Of a DNA stretch of 64,000 bases, positions 32,706 through 41,236 are shown in pieces. Numbering within the stretch: position 1 is the first letter of the stretch; the number at the start of each line of letters is the position of its first letter. The stretch covers positions 1 through 64,000 of the forward strand of contig NZ_CDDH01000112.1 in NCBI RefSeq assembly GCF_000819725.1, read 5' to 3'. Source of the DNA: Aeromonas australiensis (GTDB lineage: Bacteria > Pseudomonadota > Gammaproteobacteria > Enterobacterales > Aeromonadaceae). The position numbers and the translations under genes were made by a program. The notes below the pieces were generated by a model that ran no database searches, was not told the DNA's origin, and saw only the letters and a list, made by a program, of their open reading frames with translations.

Positions 32706-33478
32706 GATCTGTTGTCGTTATGCTGCTTGGTCTGCTGGCGTTGCCGCTGTGGGCCACCCCGACCGTGGTCAGCACAGTGCCAGTGCTGCATGCCCTCAAC
32801 CTGTCACTGCTGGCTGATACCGGTATCGTGGCCCGTTATCTGCCACCGGCCAGGTTACCGCTGAACCGCATTCCCGGCTGGTTGAACAAAGTAGATGTGG
32901 CGACTCTGGGTCAGGCGGATGCGCTGCTGACCATGGAGTCGCTGCAGCCGGAACTGGCTATCTACCCCCTGCTTCGCCAGCGCCAGATCAGGATAGTGCC
33001 CATCGATGTGGCCAATGAATTGGCGCCAGCAGGGGCCAGGGTCACGTTGCGACCGGCTGGGGAGGGTGACTACTTTTGGCTCGATTTTGGCAACCTGACC
33101 CTGATGGGCAATGTGGCAGCACGGGATCTGGCACGGGTGTGGCCAGCTCAGAGCGAGCAAATTGAGCGCAATCGCCAGCGACTGTTGCGGGCCATTTCGC
33201 ACACGGCCATGGCCTTTGATGAGGTACTGCTGGCACACGATGTGAGTAGTCTGGCCGTTGCCGACCATCGCCTGATGCCGTTGGCGCAGGCGTTGGGACT
33301 CCCGCTGGTGTCGGTGCAAGAGGCGGATCTGGTGCTGGCGAGTCGGCCGGTCAAGGGGCGTGATCGTGGGGTATGGCAGCCGGATCCCATGTTGCGTCAA
33401 GTGGAGCAGCCGCTCGAGGTCTGGTTGACACAATATCAACAGAGCCTGAGTAGTCAGCTTGCTCCGGTTGCAAAGTAA
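32702..33478 (+). CDS. Second, degenerate ZnuA-like periplasmic protein
   Basis: A 258-residue exported protein (signal peptide MRSVVVMLLGLLALPLWA). It follows the fold pattern of cluster A-I binding proteins (TVVSTVPVLHALNLSLLAD at the start, DVATLGQADALLTM, EGDYFWLDFGNLTLMGNVAARDLARVWP, HRLMPLAQALGLPLVSV), but the metal ligands are lost: no PH pair after strand 2, Tyr-Phe where NPHxW is expected, and the third His shifted. It probably serves as an accessory or chaperone rather than a classic metal receptor, or binds another ligand. It overlaps the permease gene by four bases. Confidence 0.8.
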   Translation: MRSVVVMLLGLLALPLWATPTVVSTVPVLHALNLSLLADTGIVARYLPPARLPLNRIPGWLNKVDVATLGQADALLTMESLQPELAIYPLLRQRQIRIVPIDVANELAPAGARVTLRPAGEGDYFWLDFGNLTLMGNVAARDLARVWPAQSEQIERNRQRLLRAISHTAMAFDEVLLAHDVSSLAVADHRLMPLAQALGLPLVSVQEADLVLASRPVKGRDRGVWQPDPMLRQVEQPLEVWLTQYQQSLSSQLAPVAK

Positions 33479-33490
33479 GCGGAGAGCTGG

Positions 33491-34468
33491 ATGCTCGACC
33501 TGATCGAAATAAAAGTATTCTGCGCCGTGGTTGATTGCGGCAGCCTTACCGCTGCCGCTGATCAACTCGGTTGCCCGAAATCGACCATGAGCCGTCGTCT
33601 TACCCAACTGGAGCAGCGGGTTGGTCAGCCGTTACTGCGTCGTCAGAAGAATCGGCTGCAATTGACCGAAGCGGGTCGTGTATTTGAATCCTATGCCCGG
33701 CAAATGGCGAGACTCTCGCAGCAAGGGTTGCAGATGATGGAAGAGCTGCGGGAGGAGGTGAGTGGTGAATTGCAAGTCAGATGTCACCCTGCTTGTGCCG
33801 AGCCCTGGTTCGTTGAAGCAATGGAGTCGTTTCTGGTCCTTTATCCCGGTGCACGTATCAGGTTGAAGGTGGATGACGAACTGGCGGTTAACAGCGAGCA
33901 TCAGGATGAGATTTGGTGCTGGTTTGGTGCAGATCCCGAGAGTGAACTGCGCTATGAGCCGCTAGTGCTCCTGCCAGCCTCACTCTATGCCAGTCCCTCT
34001 TATCTGGCAGCACAACCACCGCTCACCCACCCCAGGGATCTGTGCATCCATGAGTGGATGGGGGGAGGTGAAAGGATTGGCGATGGCGTGCTGTTACGGC
34101 ACCCGAAAGAGGGGGAGTACCTCTGCCAGCCCAGACCCACCCGTTTGCAACTGGATGATGTGGGGATGCAGATTGGTTCGCTGCGTCGTGGCCGCGGCAT
34201 CGGTATTTTGCCTGATATTCGAGTCAGGGCGTTGAATCAGGCTCACCCGAACAGTCTGGTGCCCTGTTTGCCGGGTTGGCAGGCCTCTCCCTGGCAGGTG
34301 GGTTTGCTCTATCCTTATGGGCGGCAACCGCGCAAGGTCAGTGCGTTACTGGCCCACATCCGCACTGCTATCCCCCCTTCCTGGCGCGGGTGCAAGCTGG
34401 ACAAGCCGACCACAAGATGTGAACATGGCGCCCTTTATATAGAGAGAGACTTGGCCAATGAGCTATGA
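33491..34468 (+). CDS. LysR-family transcriptional regulator
   Basis: A 325-residue regulator. The N-terminal winged helix (1-65) reads LIEIKVFCAVVDCGSLTAAADQLGCPKSTMSRRLTQLEQ, and residues 90-300 form the effector domain. It begins 12 bases after the degenerate binding-protein gene, on the same strand, with GGAGA upstream, so it may be co-transcribed with the metal operon; whether it controls that operon is unknown. The C-terminus runs about 20 residues past the normal end and overlaps the next gene by 11 bases. Confidence 0.9.
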   Translation: MLDLIEIKVFCAVVDCGSLTAAADQLGCPKSTMSRRLTQLEQRVGQPLLRRQKNRLQLTEAGRVFESYARQMARLSQQGLQMMEELREEVSGELQVRCHPACAEPWFVEAMESFLVLYPGARIRLKVDDELAVNSEHQDEIWCWFGADPESELRYEPLVLLPASLYASPSYLAAQPPLTHPRDLCIHEWMGGGERIGDGVLLRHPKEGEYLCQPRPTRLQLDDVGMQIGSLRRGRGIGILPDIRVRALNQAHPNSLVPCLPGWQASPWQVGLLYPYGRQPRKVSALLAHIRTAIPPSWRGCKLDKPTTRCEHGALYIERDLANEL

Positions 34469-34850
34469 ACTGAGCGACACCGAGCGCAATGCTGCGCTGC
34501 AACTGAATGCTGACTACCGTTACGATCACTTCATCAGCAAGCTGGTCGAGCATGAAGAGCTGTTCGTCCTGACCGATGAGCATGGCGTCATGATGCTGAC
34601 CACCGACGATGAAGATTGCATCCCGGTATGGCCGCATCCCGAGTACGCCAAGGCATGGGCCGAAGGTGAGTGGGCCGAGTGCAAACCGCAATCTATCACC
34701 CTCAAGGTGTGGCTGGATCGCTGGATCGACGGCATGGAGCAGGATGAGCTGTGTGTTGCCGTGTTCCCGACCCCGGATCAGGAAGGTATCGTGCTGGAGC
34801 CGGCTGATATCGCCGATGCCATTGCCCAGAAACAGGCAAAGCGCGGCTGA
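34458..34850 (+). CDS. DUF2750 family protein
   Basis: A 130-residue cytosolic protein with the DUF2750 pattern: RYDHFISKLVEHEELFVLTDEHGVMML, CIPVWPHPEYAKAWAEGEW and LKVWLDRWIDGMEQDEL. Function unknown; members are often next to regulators and may be immunity- or SUKH-like. The start overlaps the LysR gene, and a bidirectional terminator follows. Confidence 0.88.
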   Translation: MSYELSDTERNAALQLNADYRYDHFISKLVEHEELFVLTDEHGVMMLTTDDEDCIPVWPHPEYAKAWAEGEWAECKPQSITLKVWLDRWIDGMEQDELCVAVFPTPDQEGIVLEPADIADAIAQKQAKRG

Positions 34851-34881
34851 TCACCGCTCGATTAGCAGTACCGGTTGCCAA

Positions 34882-34911
34882 CAAAGACCCCGCTATTTAG
34901 CGGGGTCTTTG
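34882..34911. terminator. Bidirectional terminator between DUF2750 and YejA-like genes
   Basis: A perfect 14-bp stem CAAAGACCCCGCTA / TAGCGGGGTCTTTG with a two-base centre. It lies between convergent genes and can work on both strands, although flanking T runs are short. Confidence 0.85.
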
Positions 34912-34945
34912 CGTTAGGCGTATTTGCCAAAGGAGCCGCGCACTA

Positions 34946-36796
34946 TCAGGGCTGGCGATAGGTGGTGTCGATGATGGGATCAGCCGGGAAGCGCTTGCCG
35001 CTCTTGATGGCCGCCCTGGTCTCTGCTTTCAGCGTTTCATCGATCCACAGCAGTCCGCCGTAGCTGTAACCGCTGTTGTCGCCACCTAGGGGCCAGTAGA
35101 GCAACTCGCTCTTGGGGGTGGCAGGCACCTTGGGCAGCTTGATCCAGCGCCAGGCCCCTTCCCGGGTGTAGGGCACCTGATAGGCGGGGACGAAGCTTGC
35201 CAGGTCATGGAGCCGCTGCTGGATCTGTCGTGACAGGGCCGCTTTTTTGGCAAAGTCGAACTCCTTGTCATACTGCTCCACCAGTGTCGTGATGGCATCG
35301 TCATCGATGTTCATGATGTTATTGGTCTGGGGCTTGTTGGCATTGACCTTGTGGAAGAACTCCCAGTAGGCGGGGTAGCGTCCACCGCTCCAGGCCATCC
35401 AGGCACTCTGGTGTTTTTTCTCCAGCATCGATTTGAAACCGGCCGAGGCATCCATCAGGTTGAGCTCGATATTAAGCCCCGCTTTTTTGGCCTCCTCACG
35501 CAACAATGTCAACCGCTGGGCATGTTCTGCAGTTGTGTAGGTAATGGCAAGAGTCAGTGACTGTCCCTTGTCGTTTTGCAAAATTCCCTGTGGTCCTACC
35601 TTGTTAAAGCCTGCCTTGGCGAAGTATTCCCGTGCCAGTTTGGGGTCAAACGGACGTGCGGTGAGCTCGTTGTTGGTAAATTCATCCTGCCCTGCGCCAT
35701 AGCTGTCAAGACGTTGATAGTCGCCTCTGAGCAGGGTGACAAGCATTTTGTCGAGGTTGAGGGCATGCTGGATCCCGAGCCGCACATCGAGATTATTCAG
35801 CAGCGGGTCGGCGGTGTTGAGATAGAGCCCCATCGGCGATTGCGGGGTTTGGTTGTAGAACCAGGTACGCGCGATATAACCCTTTTCGAACTCGGCGGTG
35901 TTGGTCTTGTCGTGCCACCAGTTGGGCATCACCAGCGGGAAGGTGTCGAGATCGCCGCGCAGGAAGTGTTGCCAGGCGATGTTCTGGTCCCTGAGCACTT
36001 TGACCTCTATCCGCTCCGGGTTAAAGCGGTGCTTGAAGTAGCGTTCATCGTCACCCCACCAATCCTTGACCCGCAGGAAAGTGATGGATTTTCCCTTCTT
36101 CACGGCATCTATCTGATAAGGGCCACTGACAGGAAGTACTTTCCAGTTGTATTCCTTGACCCAGTTCTCGCTCAGCTTGATAGCATGGCTGGGGGTGGGG
36201 CTAAACGGCAGGGAAGCCAGCAGATCTTGCCGACTCTTTTCGCTGCTACTGGTGATGGCGAGCGTATGGTCATCGAACTTGGTTACTTCGCTTACCTGGG
36301 TACTGTAGTAGTTGTTGTACCAAGGGTCGTTTATCTCTTTGCTGCGTAGCATCTTGAGAGTAAAGAGCCAGTCATCGGCGGTGACCGGTTGGCCATCTGA
36401 CCAGCGTGCCTTGGGGTTGATGCGAAAATAGAGGGTCTTGTGGTCGGCGCCGAAGGCCCATTCGCTCGCCAGCATTGGCATGGGATTACCGGTGATGGGA
36501 TGAGTGCTTAGCAGCGGCAGATTGGTTTCTCTGAGATAGCCGGCAAAACTGCCGTTGGAATCGGGCCCGTAGACGCGGAGGGTCAGGGGAAAGCTGGTCA
36601 TAAAGGTGCGAAAGGTGCCGCCGCGCTTGGCGGCCGGATCGGCGTAAACAGGATCCTGATTATTGCTCTCCCATACCAAGTCTGCAGGCAGGGTGGCACT
36701 CCAGCCAAACGTGCTCCAGCACAGGGTCAGGGTAATGGCAGTGGCGCGAATGAGAGGGAAGAGGTTGCCTCTCCCGGCAATGGTGATCGATAGCAT
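34946..36796 (-). CDS. Extracellular solute-binding protein, YejA-like
   Basis: A 616-residue periplasmic binding protein of the peptide/nickel (SBP_bac_5) family. The signal peptide is unusually long if ATG 36796 is right (MLSITIAGRGNLFPLIRATAITLTLCWSTFGWSA). Family features: GGTFRTFMTSFPLTLRVYGPDSNG near the start, which is characteristic of YejA, ARWSDGQPVTADDWLFTLKML, and VRLGIQHALNLDKML. YejA works with YejBEF for peptides such as microcin C; no permease or ATPase genes are adjacent, so it is an orphan here. It lies 123 bases downstream of the DeoR gene on the same strand. Confidence 0.9.
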   Translation of the reverse strand: MLSITIAGRGNLFPLIRATAITLTLCWSTFGWSATLPADLVWESNNQDPVYADPAAKRGGTFRTFMTSFPLTLRVYGPDSNGSFAGYLRETNLPLLSTHPITGNPMPMLASEWAFGADHKTLYFRINPKARWSDGQPVTADDWLFTLKMLRSKEINDPWYNNYYSTQVSEVTKFDDHTLAITSSSEKSRQDLLASLPFSPTPSHAIKLSENWVKEYNWKVLPVSGPYQIDAVKKGKSITFLRVKDWWGDDERYFKHRFNPERIEVKVLRDQNIAWQHFLRGDLDTFPLVMPNWWHDKTNTAEFEKGYIARTWFYNQTPQSPMGLYLNTADPLLNNLDVRLGIQHALNLDKMLVTLLRGDYQRLDSYGAGQDEFTNNELTARPFDPKLAREYFAKAGFNKVGPQGILQNDKGQSLTLAITYTTAEHAQRLTLLREEAKKAGLNIELNLMDASAGFKSMLEKKHQSAWMAWSGGRYPAYWEFFHKVNANKPQTNNIMNIDDDAITTLVEQYDKEFDFAKKAALSRQIQQRLHDLASFVPAYQVPYTREGAWRWIKLPKVPATPKSELLYWPLGGDNSGYSYGGLLWIDETLKAETRAAIKSGKRFPADPIIDTTYRQP

Positions 36797-36919
36797 ATCC
36801 TTGCTCTCCTGAAGTCTGCTTCCAGCAGGTCATGTTCTGATGGTGTCAGTCCCGATGGGGACTGGCTCATCATGAAAATTTTATCCAGCCAGGTCAATGA
36901 AATAGCGAAAATTAAGGGA

Positions 36920-37666
36920 CTATACCGTAACGCAGTGCAGGGTGATCCCCTGGGCCGCGATGGTCGCCCGCATGGGGGCGGGCAGGGCATCATCGGTGAC
37001 CAGCACCTTGATCTGGCCCGGCGTGCCGAGTGGACTCGGGTGGATGGCGCCAAACTTGCTGCTGTCGGTGATCACCACATTGGTCACCCCCTTGGCCAGC
37101 ACGCTGTTGACCACATCGGCCCGCATCATATCGCGGCCGGTAAAGCCCATCTCGGGATGAAAACCGTCGACCCCGATAAAGGCCTTGGAGAAGTGCACCT
37201 GCTCGATGCAGAGGCGCGTCAGTGGCCCTACCACGCTTTCACTCTGATGTTGGAACAGGCCGCCGAGCAGCACCACTTGAGCCTGAGTGTCGCGCAGCAG
37301 GTGGGCGATGTAGCTGCTGATGGTGATGATGGTAACCCGTTTGTGCAGGGCCAGATGGCGGGCCAGCAGGGCGTTGGCGCTGCCCCCTTCGATAAAAACC
37401 GTCTCGCCATCCTCCACCAGTTGGGCGGCCCGCTCGGCGAGACGCTCCTTGAGCAGATAGTTGATGTTCATCCTGGCATCCGGGTCGTCGCTCTCCAGCG
37501 CCATGGCCGAGCCGTGTACCCGTCTGAGTAGCCCCTGTTTCTCCAGCGCGGTGAGGTCGTTGCGCACCGTCACCTCAGACACACCTGTGTGTCGGGAGAG
37601 TTCGCTCACGCTCATCTTGCGAGCCTGATGGACCAGAGTGAGGATCAGTTGGTGGCGTGGATTCAT
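36920..37666 (-). CDS. DeoR-family transcriptional regulator
   Basis: A 248-residue regulator. I start at ATG 37666 (MNPRHQLILTLVHQARKMSVSELSRHTGVSEVTVRNDLTALE), the normal DeoR helix-turn-helix start; longer in-frame versions add an unlike tail. Residues 75-240 are the sugar-phosphate sensor domain (DGETVFIEGGSANALLARHL, GLFQHQSESVVGPLT, VITDSSKFG). It is transcribed in the same direction as, and just after, the glycyl radical enzyme gene and could respond to a phosphorylated sugar related to that pathway. Confidence 0.9.
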   Translation of the reverse strand: MNPRHQLILTLVHQARKMSVSELSRHTGVSEVTVRNDLTALEKQGLLRRVHGSAMALESDDPDARMNINYLLKERLAERAAQLVEDGETVFIEGGSANALLARHLALHKRVTIITISSYIAHLLRDTQAQVVLLGGLFQHQSESVVGPLTRLCIEQVHFSKAFIGVDGFHPEMGFTGRDMMRADVVNSVLAKGVTNVVITDSSKFGAIHPSPLGTPGQIKVLVTDDALPAPMRATIAAQGITLHCVTV

Positions 37667-37762
37667 GGTGCGCTCACATAGAAGGTGGTGGATAGCGGCA
37701 AGCCACCCGTGGGGGTAGCTTGCCAATCATATGACGTCACAGGTGCCATGAGGCGTGCTTCG

Positions 37763-40207
37763 TCAGAGAGTGTGCTCGGTGCGGGCGATGATATCATCTT
37801 GCGCATCCGGGGATAAGGCGGTGAAGAAGGCCGAGTAACCCGCCACCCGTACCACCAGATCCCGGTATTGATCCGGATTGGCTTTGGCCGCAAGCAGGGT
37901 CTCGCGCGAGACGATGTTGTACTGCACATGCCACCCCTTGTGCACCTCGAAGAAGGTGCGCAACAGGCTCATCAGCTTGGTTTTGTCCCGCTCGTTCTCA
38001 AGGCTCGCCGGACTCAGCTTCTGGTTGAGCAGCACCCCGCCGAGAATGGCTGCCGTGGGCAGCTTGCCGATGGAGTTGAACACCGCCGTCGGGCCGAGAC
38101 GATCCGAACCCGACGAGGGGCTGGCCCCTTCCGCCAGCGGCGTGCGGGCGTGGCGACCATCCGGGGTGGCCATGGTGGCGGCACCGAAGGGCACGTTGGC
38201 GGAGATGGAGGAGGTACCGGCGTAGTAGGTGCCGCCGATGGGACCGCGGCCGAAGCGGGTGTTATGCAATCCTTTTAGCTCGTCGATGTAGCTCTGGTAA
38301 GCCTGCACCAACAGCAGGTCAACCTCGTCCAGATCGTTGCCATATTTGGGGGCGGCGTTGGTGAGGCGCTGGCGCAGCTGCTCCCCCGCCAATCCGGCAA
38401 AATCTTGCTCCAGCGCGGCAGCCAGCTCGTGCTGATCCACCACACCCTGCTCGAACACCAGTTTCTTCAGGGCTGCCAGACTGTTGCCGAGGTTGGCAAT
38501 CCCCACCTGCAGACCGGAGACCCAGTCATAGACGGCGCCCCCCTCCTTGATGGTTTTGCCGCGTTCGATGCAGTCATCCACCAGGGTGCTGCAGAGGATG
38601 TCGTGGGCCTGAGCCTCCAGCACGCTGTCGACCACGCAGTCGATCTCGACGGACTTGCGGGTGAAGTAGCGCACCTGCTCATCCCAGCGGGCCATCACCT
38701 CGTCGAAGTGGCCGAACGTGCCGTCCCGCAGTGACTGGGGCTGGGGCAGGAATACCTTGCCGGTGGTGGCATCGCGGCCGCTATCGAGGGAGGCCAGCAG
38801 GATGCGGGCGAAGTTGATAAAGCTCATGCCGGTGCAGCGGTAGCCCCATTTGCCGGGCACTGCGGTCTCGATGCAGCCGATGGCGGCGTAATGGTGGGCA
38901 TCCTCCACGCTTACTCCGAGCTTGATGAACTCGGGGATCACCACTTCGTCGTTGTTGAAGGCGGGCATGCCGAAGCCGCAGCGGATCACCTGAATGCAGG
39001 CGTCGAGGAAATCTTCGCTCATCCCGGCGTGGTAGCGCACCGAGAGGTTGGGCTGGGTCGAGCGCAACTGGCCGCAGGACTCCAGAATCGCGTAGGAGAG
39101 ACCGTTGACCGCGTCATAGGCCTTGCCATCACGCCAGTTCTGGCCGCCGATGGTGACGTTCTGATAGAGCGGGCTGCCGGCGGAGGCTTTGGAGTGGGTG
39201 CCGGAGCGGATCTTGTTCACCTCCAGCAACTTGAGCCAGCACCCTTGCAGCAGCTCGATGGCGCGCGTCCGTGGCAGGGATCCCGACAATTCCACCTCGC
39301 GGTGATACCAGGGGTAGAGGTACTGATCCATCCGGCCGAAAGACACCGAGTGGCCATTGGATTCGATCTGCAGGATGAGCTGGATAAAGTAGCAGAGCTG
39401 CAGCGCCTGCCAGAAGGTCTCGGGGGGCTGGTGGGCGATGTGGGCGCAGTTGAGCGCTATGGTCTCAAGCTCGTTTCGGCGCTCGGGGCTCGGCTCTTGC
39501 GCGGCCATATCGCGGGCCATCTTGTTGGCAAGAGTGGCGTAGCGCGCGATGTGATCGCTGACTGCCTCCAGGGTGATGGCAACGGCGTGCAGGAACTGCT
39601 CGCGCTGCAGATCGGCCCAATCCGCCAGGTCCAGCCGACTGCGCCGCTCGGCCACCTTGGCCTTGAAGCCATCGAGCCCCAGCGCGAGCAGCTCTTCATA
39701 GTTGACCGCGAGATGGGCATCCCCCGAGGTCATGTTGCCCTCGGCCTTGATGATGCCGCTCTCCAGCAGTGCTTTCTGCTCATCGGTAAAGAGGCCGAAG
39801 CAGCGATCCTGCACCGTCTGACCGCGCCAGAAGGGAGTGAGGGCGTGGATGATCGCCTTGTCGGTTTCACTGACGGCAAACCCGGCTCCGGGGCGGTCTG
39901 CCAGCTCGTCGATCTCCTTCTCAATCCAGCTCACTGTGTATTCGGGAAACAGCGGCGCCGCCCGCACCTGACTGGCCTGATTGCCGACGATCAGCTCGTC
40001 GTGCTTGATCCAGATGGTGCGCTCCTTGAGGTGATGAGCCAGCGCCAGGGCGCGGCGCACCGGCAGCGGCCGGGCGAGGTGAGCCTGATAGGCCTCGGTG
40101 TAGTGGCGGGCACGCTCGGTGCAGACCGGCGGCTGAACGATGTGGATCAGGCGCTCTTTGTGGGCGCGGATCCGCGGGCTGAGGGTATTGAGGTCGAGCT
40201 GGGTCAT
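37763..40207 (-). CDS. Glycyl radical enzyme, PflD/YbiW type
   Basis: An 814-residue glycyl radical enzyme, close in size to E. coli YbiW (810 aa). The C-terminal radical site is VRVAGYSAFF, with glycine about 30 residues from the end. The active-site cysteine is in IGCIETAVPGKWGYRCTG: a single Cys followed by Ile-Glu, as in glycerol/diol dehydratase-like enzymes, not the double Cys of true pyruvate formate-lyase. It is thus more likely an eliminase or dehydratase than PflB. The start lies four bases after the activase stop, so the two are coupled. Substrate unknown. Oxygen sensitivity fits the FNR site upstream of the operon. Confidence 0.92.
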   Translation of the reverse strand: MTQLDLNTLSPRIRAHKERLIHIVQPPVCTERARHYTEAYQAHLARPLPVRRALALAHHLKERTIWIKHDELIVGNQASQVRAAPLFPEYTVSWIEKEIDELADRPGAGFAVSETDKAIIHALTPFWRGQTVQDRCFGLFTDEQKALLESGIIKAEGNMTSGDAHLAVNYEELLALGLDGFKAKVAERRSRLDLADWADLQREQFLHAVAITLEAVSDHIARYATLANKMARDMAAQEPSPERRNELETIALNCAHIAHQPPETFWQALQLCYFIQLILQIESNGHSVSFGRMDQYLYPWYHREVELSGSLPRTRAIELLQGCWLKLLEVNKIRSGTHSKASAGSPLYQNVTIGGQNWRDGKAYDAVNGLSYAILESCGQLRSTQPNLSVRYHAGMSEDFLDACIQVIRCGFGMPAFNNDEVVIPEFIKLGVSVEDAHHYAAIGCIETAVPGKWGYRCTGMSFINFARILLASLDSGRDATTGKVFLPQPQSLRDGTFGHFDEVMARWDEQVRYFTRKSVEIDCVVDSVLEAQAHDILCSTLVDDCIERGKTIKEGGAVYDWVSGLQVGIANLGNSLAALKKLVFEQGVVDQHELAAALEQDFAGLAGEQLRQRLTNAAPKYGNDLDEVDLLLVQAYQSYIDELKGLHNTRFGRGPIGGTYYAGTSSISANVPFGAATMATPDGRHARTPLAEGASPSSGSDRLGPTAVFNSIGKLPTAAILGGVLLNQKLSPASLENERDKTKLMSLLRTFFEVHKGWHVQYNIVSRETLLAAKANPDQYRDLVVRVAGYSAFFTALSPDAQDDIIARTEHTL

Positions 40208-40211
40208 GATC

Positions 40212-41108
40212 TTATCCTCTGGTCACAGGGGTCAGCCCCTGACGTTGGGCGTATGCGTGGGCAAAGCTGAGTAAATCGGGGTCGTCGAGTGGTGTCTCCG
40301 GCGCCTGATAGGGCAGATCCAGCAGGGCATATTTGCCCACGCCTAAGGTGTGGTAGGGGAGGAAGTGGATCTCCTGCACGGTGCCGAGGCTGGCGGCGGT
40401 GTCGGTGATGGCTTCGATCGATGCGCGGTCGGCATTGAAGCCGGGAATGAGCGGCACCCGGATCTGCATCGGCACGCCGCGCTCGGCGAGGCGTTTGAGG
40501 TTGGTGATGGGCAACTCCACTTTGCCGCGGGTCCAGTGGCAGAATCGTTCTTTATCCACGTGTTTGAGATCCGCCAGCAGCAGATCCAGTGAGGGGAGGC
40601 TTGGTTCAATCTGGTGCCAGGGCACATGGAGGCAGCTCTCGACCGCGGTGTGCAGTCCTTGTGCCTTGCAGCGGGCCAGCAGGGCTGCGGTAAAGTCGGG
40701 CTGCATAAACGGCTCGCCGCCGGAGAGGGTGACGCCACCGCCGCTGCGCTCGAAGAAGGGGCGATCCCGCAAGATGGTGTCCATCAGGGTGTCCAGGGTT
40801 TCATCGCGGCCGCACACCTGCAGCGCTTCGCTGGGGCAGAGGCCGCGCAGCCGTTCCATATCGTCAGCCTTGAGGGCAGAACGGCTGAGCTGGATGCCCT
40901 CGCTGTCACGCAAGATTGCCGGACAAGCCTGGCTGCAGAGCTGGCATCCCTCGATGCATTGGCGCCGGTCGAGTAGTATGTCTGGCTTGGGAGAGCGGCT
41001 TTCCGGGTTTTGACACCAGCGACAGGCCAGCGAGCATCCCTTGAGAAACACCAGGGTGCGAATGCCGGGGCCATCGTGAGTTGAATAGCGTTGCAGGTCG
41101 AAAATCAT
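40212..41108 (-). CDS. Glycyl radical enzyme activase (radical SAM, PflE/YbiY type)
   Basis: A 298-residue radical SAM protein that installs the glycyl radical on the adjacent enzyme. The [4Fe-4S]-SAM motif C-x3-C-x2-C is in CSLACRWC, preceded by [14 protein letters not shown]. Residues 50-100 hold a cysteine-rich insert ([12 protein letters not shown] and later [11 protein letters not shown]), the double ferredoxin clusters typical of activases for dehydratase-type enzymes. [11 protein letters not shown] follows. It is the first gene of the minus-strand unit activase-enzyme-regulator. Confidence 0.93.
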   Translation of the reverse strand: MIFDLQRYSTHDGPGIRTLVFLKGCSLACRWCQNPESRSPKPDILLDRRQCIEGCQLCSQACPAILRDSEGIQLSRSALKADDMERLRGLCPSEALQVCGRDETLDTLMDTILRDRPFFERSGGGVTLSGGEPFMQPDFTAALLARCKAQGLHTAVESCLHVPWHQIEPSLPSLDLLLADLKHVDKERFCHWTRGKVELPITNLKRLAERGVPMQIRVPLIPGFNADRASIEAITDTAASLGTVQEIHFLPYHTLGVGKYALLDLPYQAPETPLDDPDLLSFAHAYAQRQGLTPVTRG

Positions 41109-41158
41109 ACCGCCTCCTTTTGTATTTGCATTCTATTTTCTTTCATTCGAAAGTTGAT

Positions 41159-41172
41159 TTGATTTCGATCAA
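41159..41172. promoter_or_regulatory. Consensus FNR site between activase and aldolase genes
   Basis: TTGATTTCGATCAA is an exact match to the FNR consensus TTGATNNNNATCAA. It lies 50 bases upstream of the activase start and 65 bases upstream of the aldolase start, so it can serve either direction. Confidence 0.85.
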
Positions 41173-41236
41173 GCTATCTACAGATGTTTTATCGCTAGAA
41201 TGGCGACAGATTGAACATCCCGTTAAGGAGTTAGAG

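Noticed and set aside
38891-40270. 459-codon plus-strand frame opposite the glycyl radical enzyme
   Set aside because: Same reason: shadow of a strongly coding gene on the other strand, with low-complexity His/Gly/Leu-rich translation.
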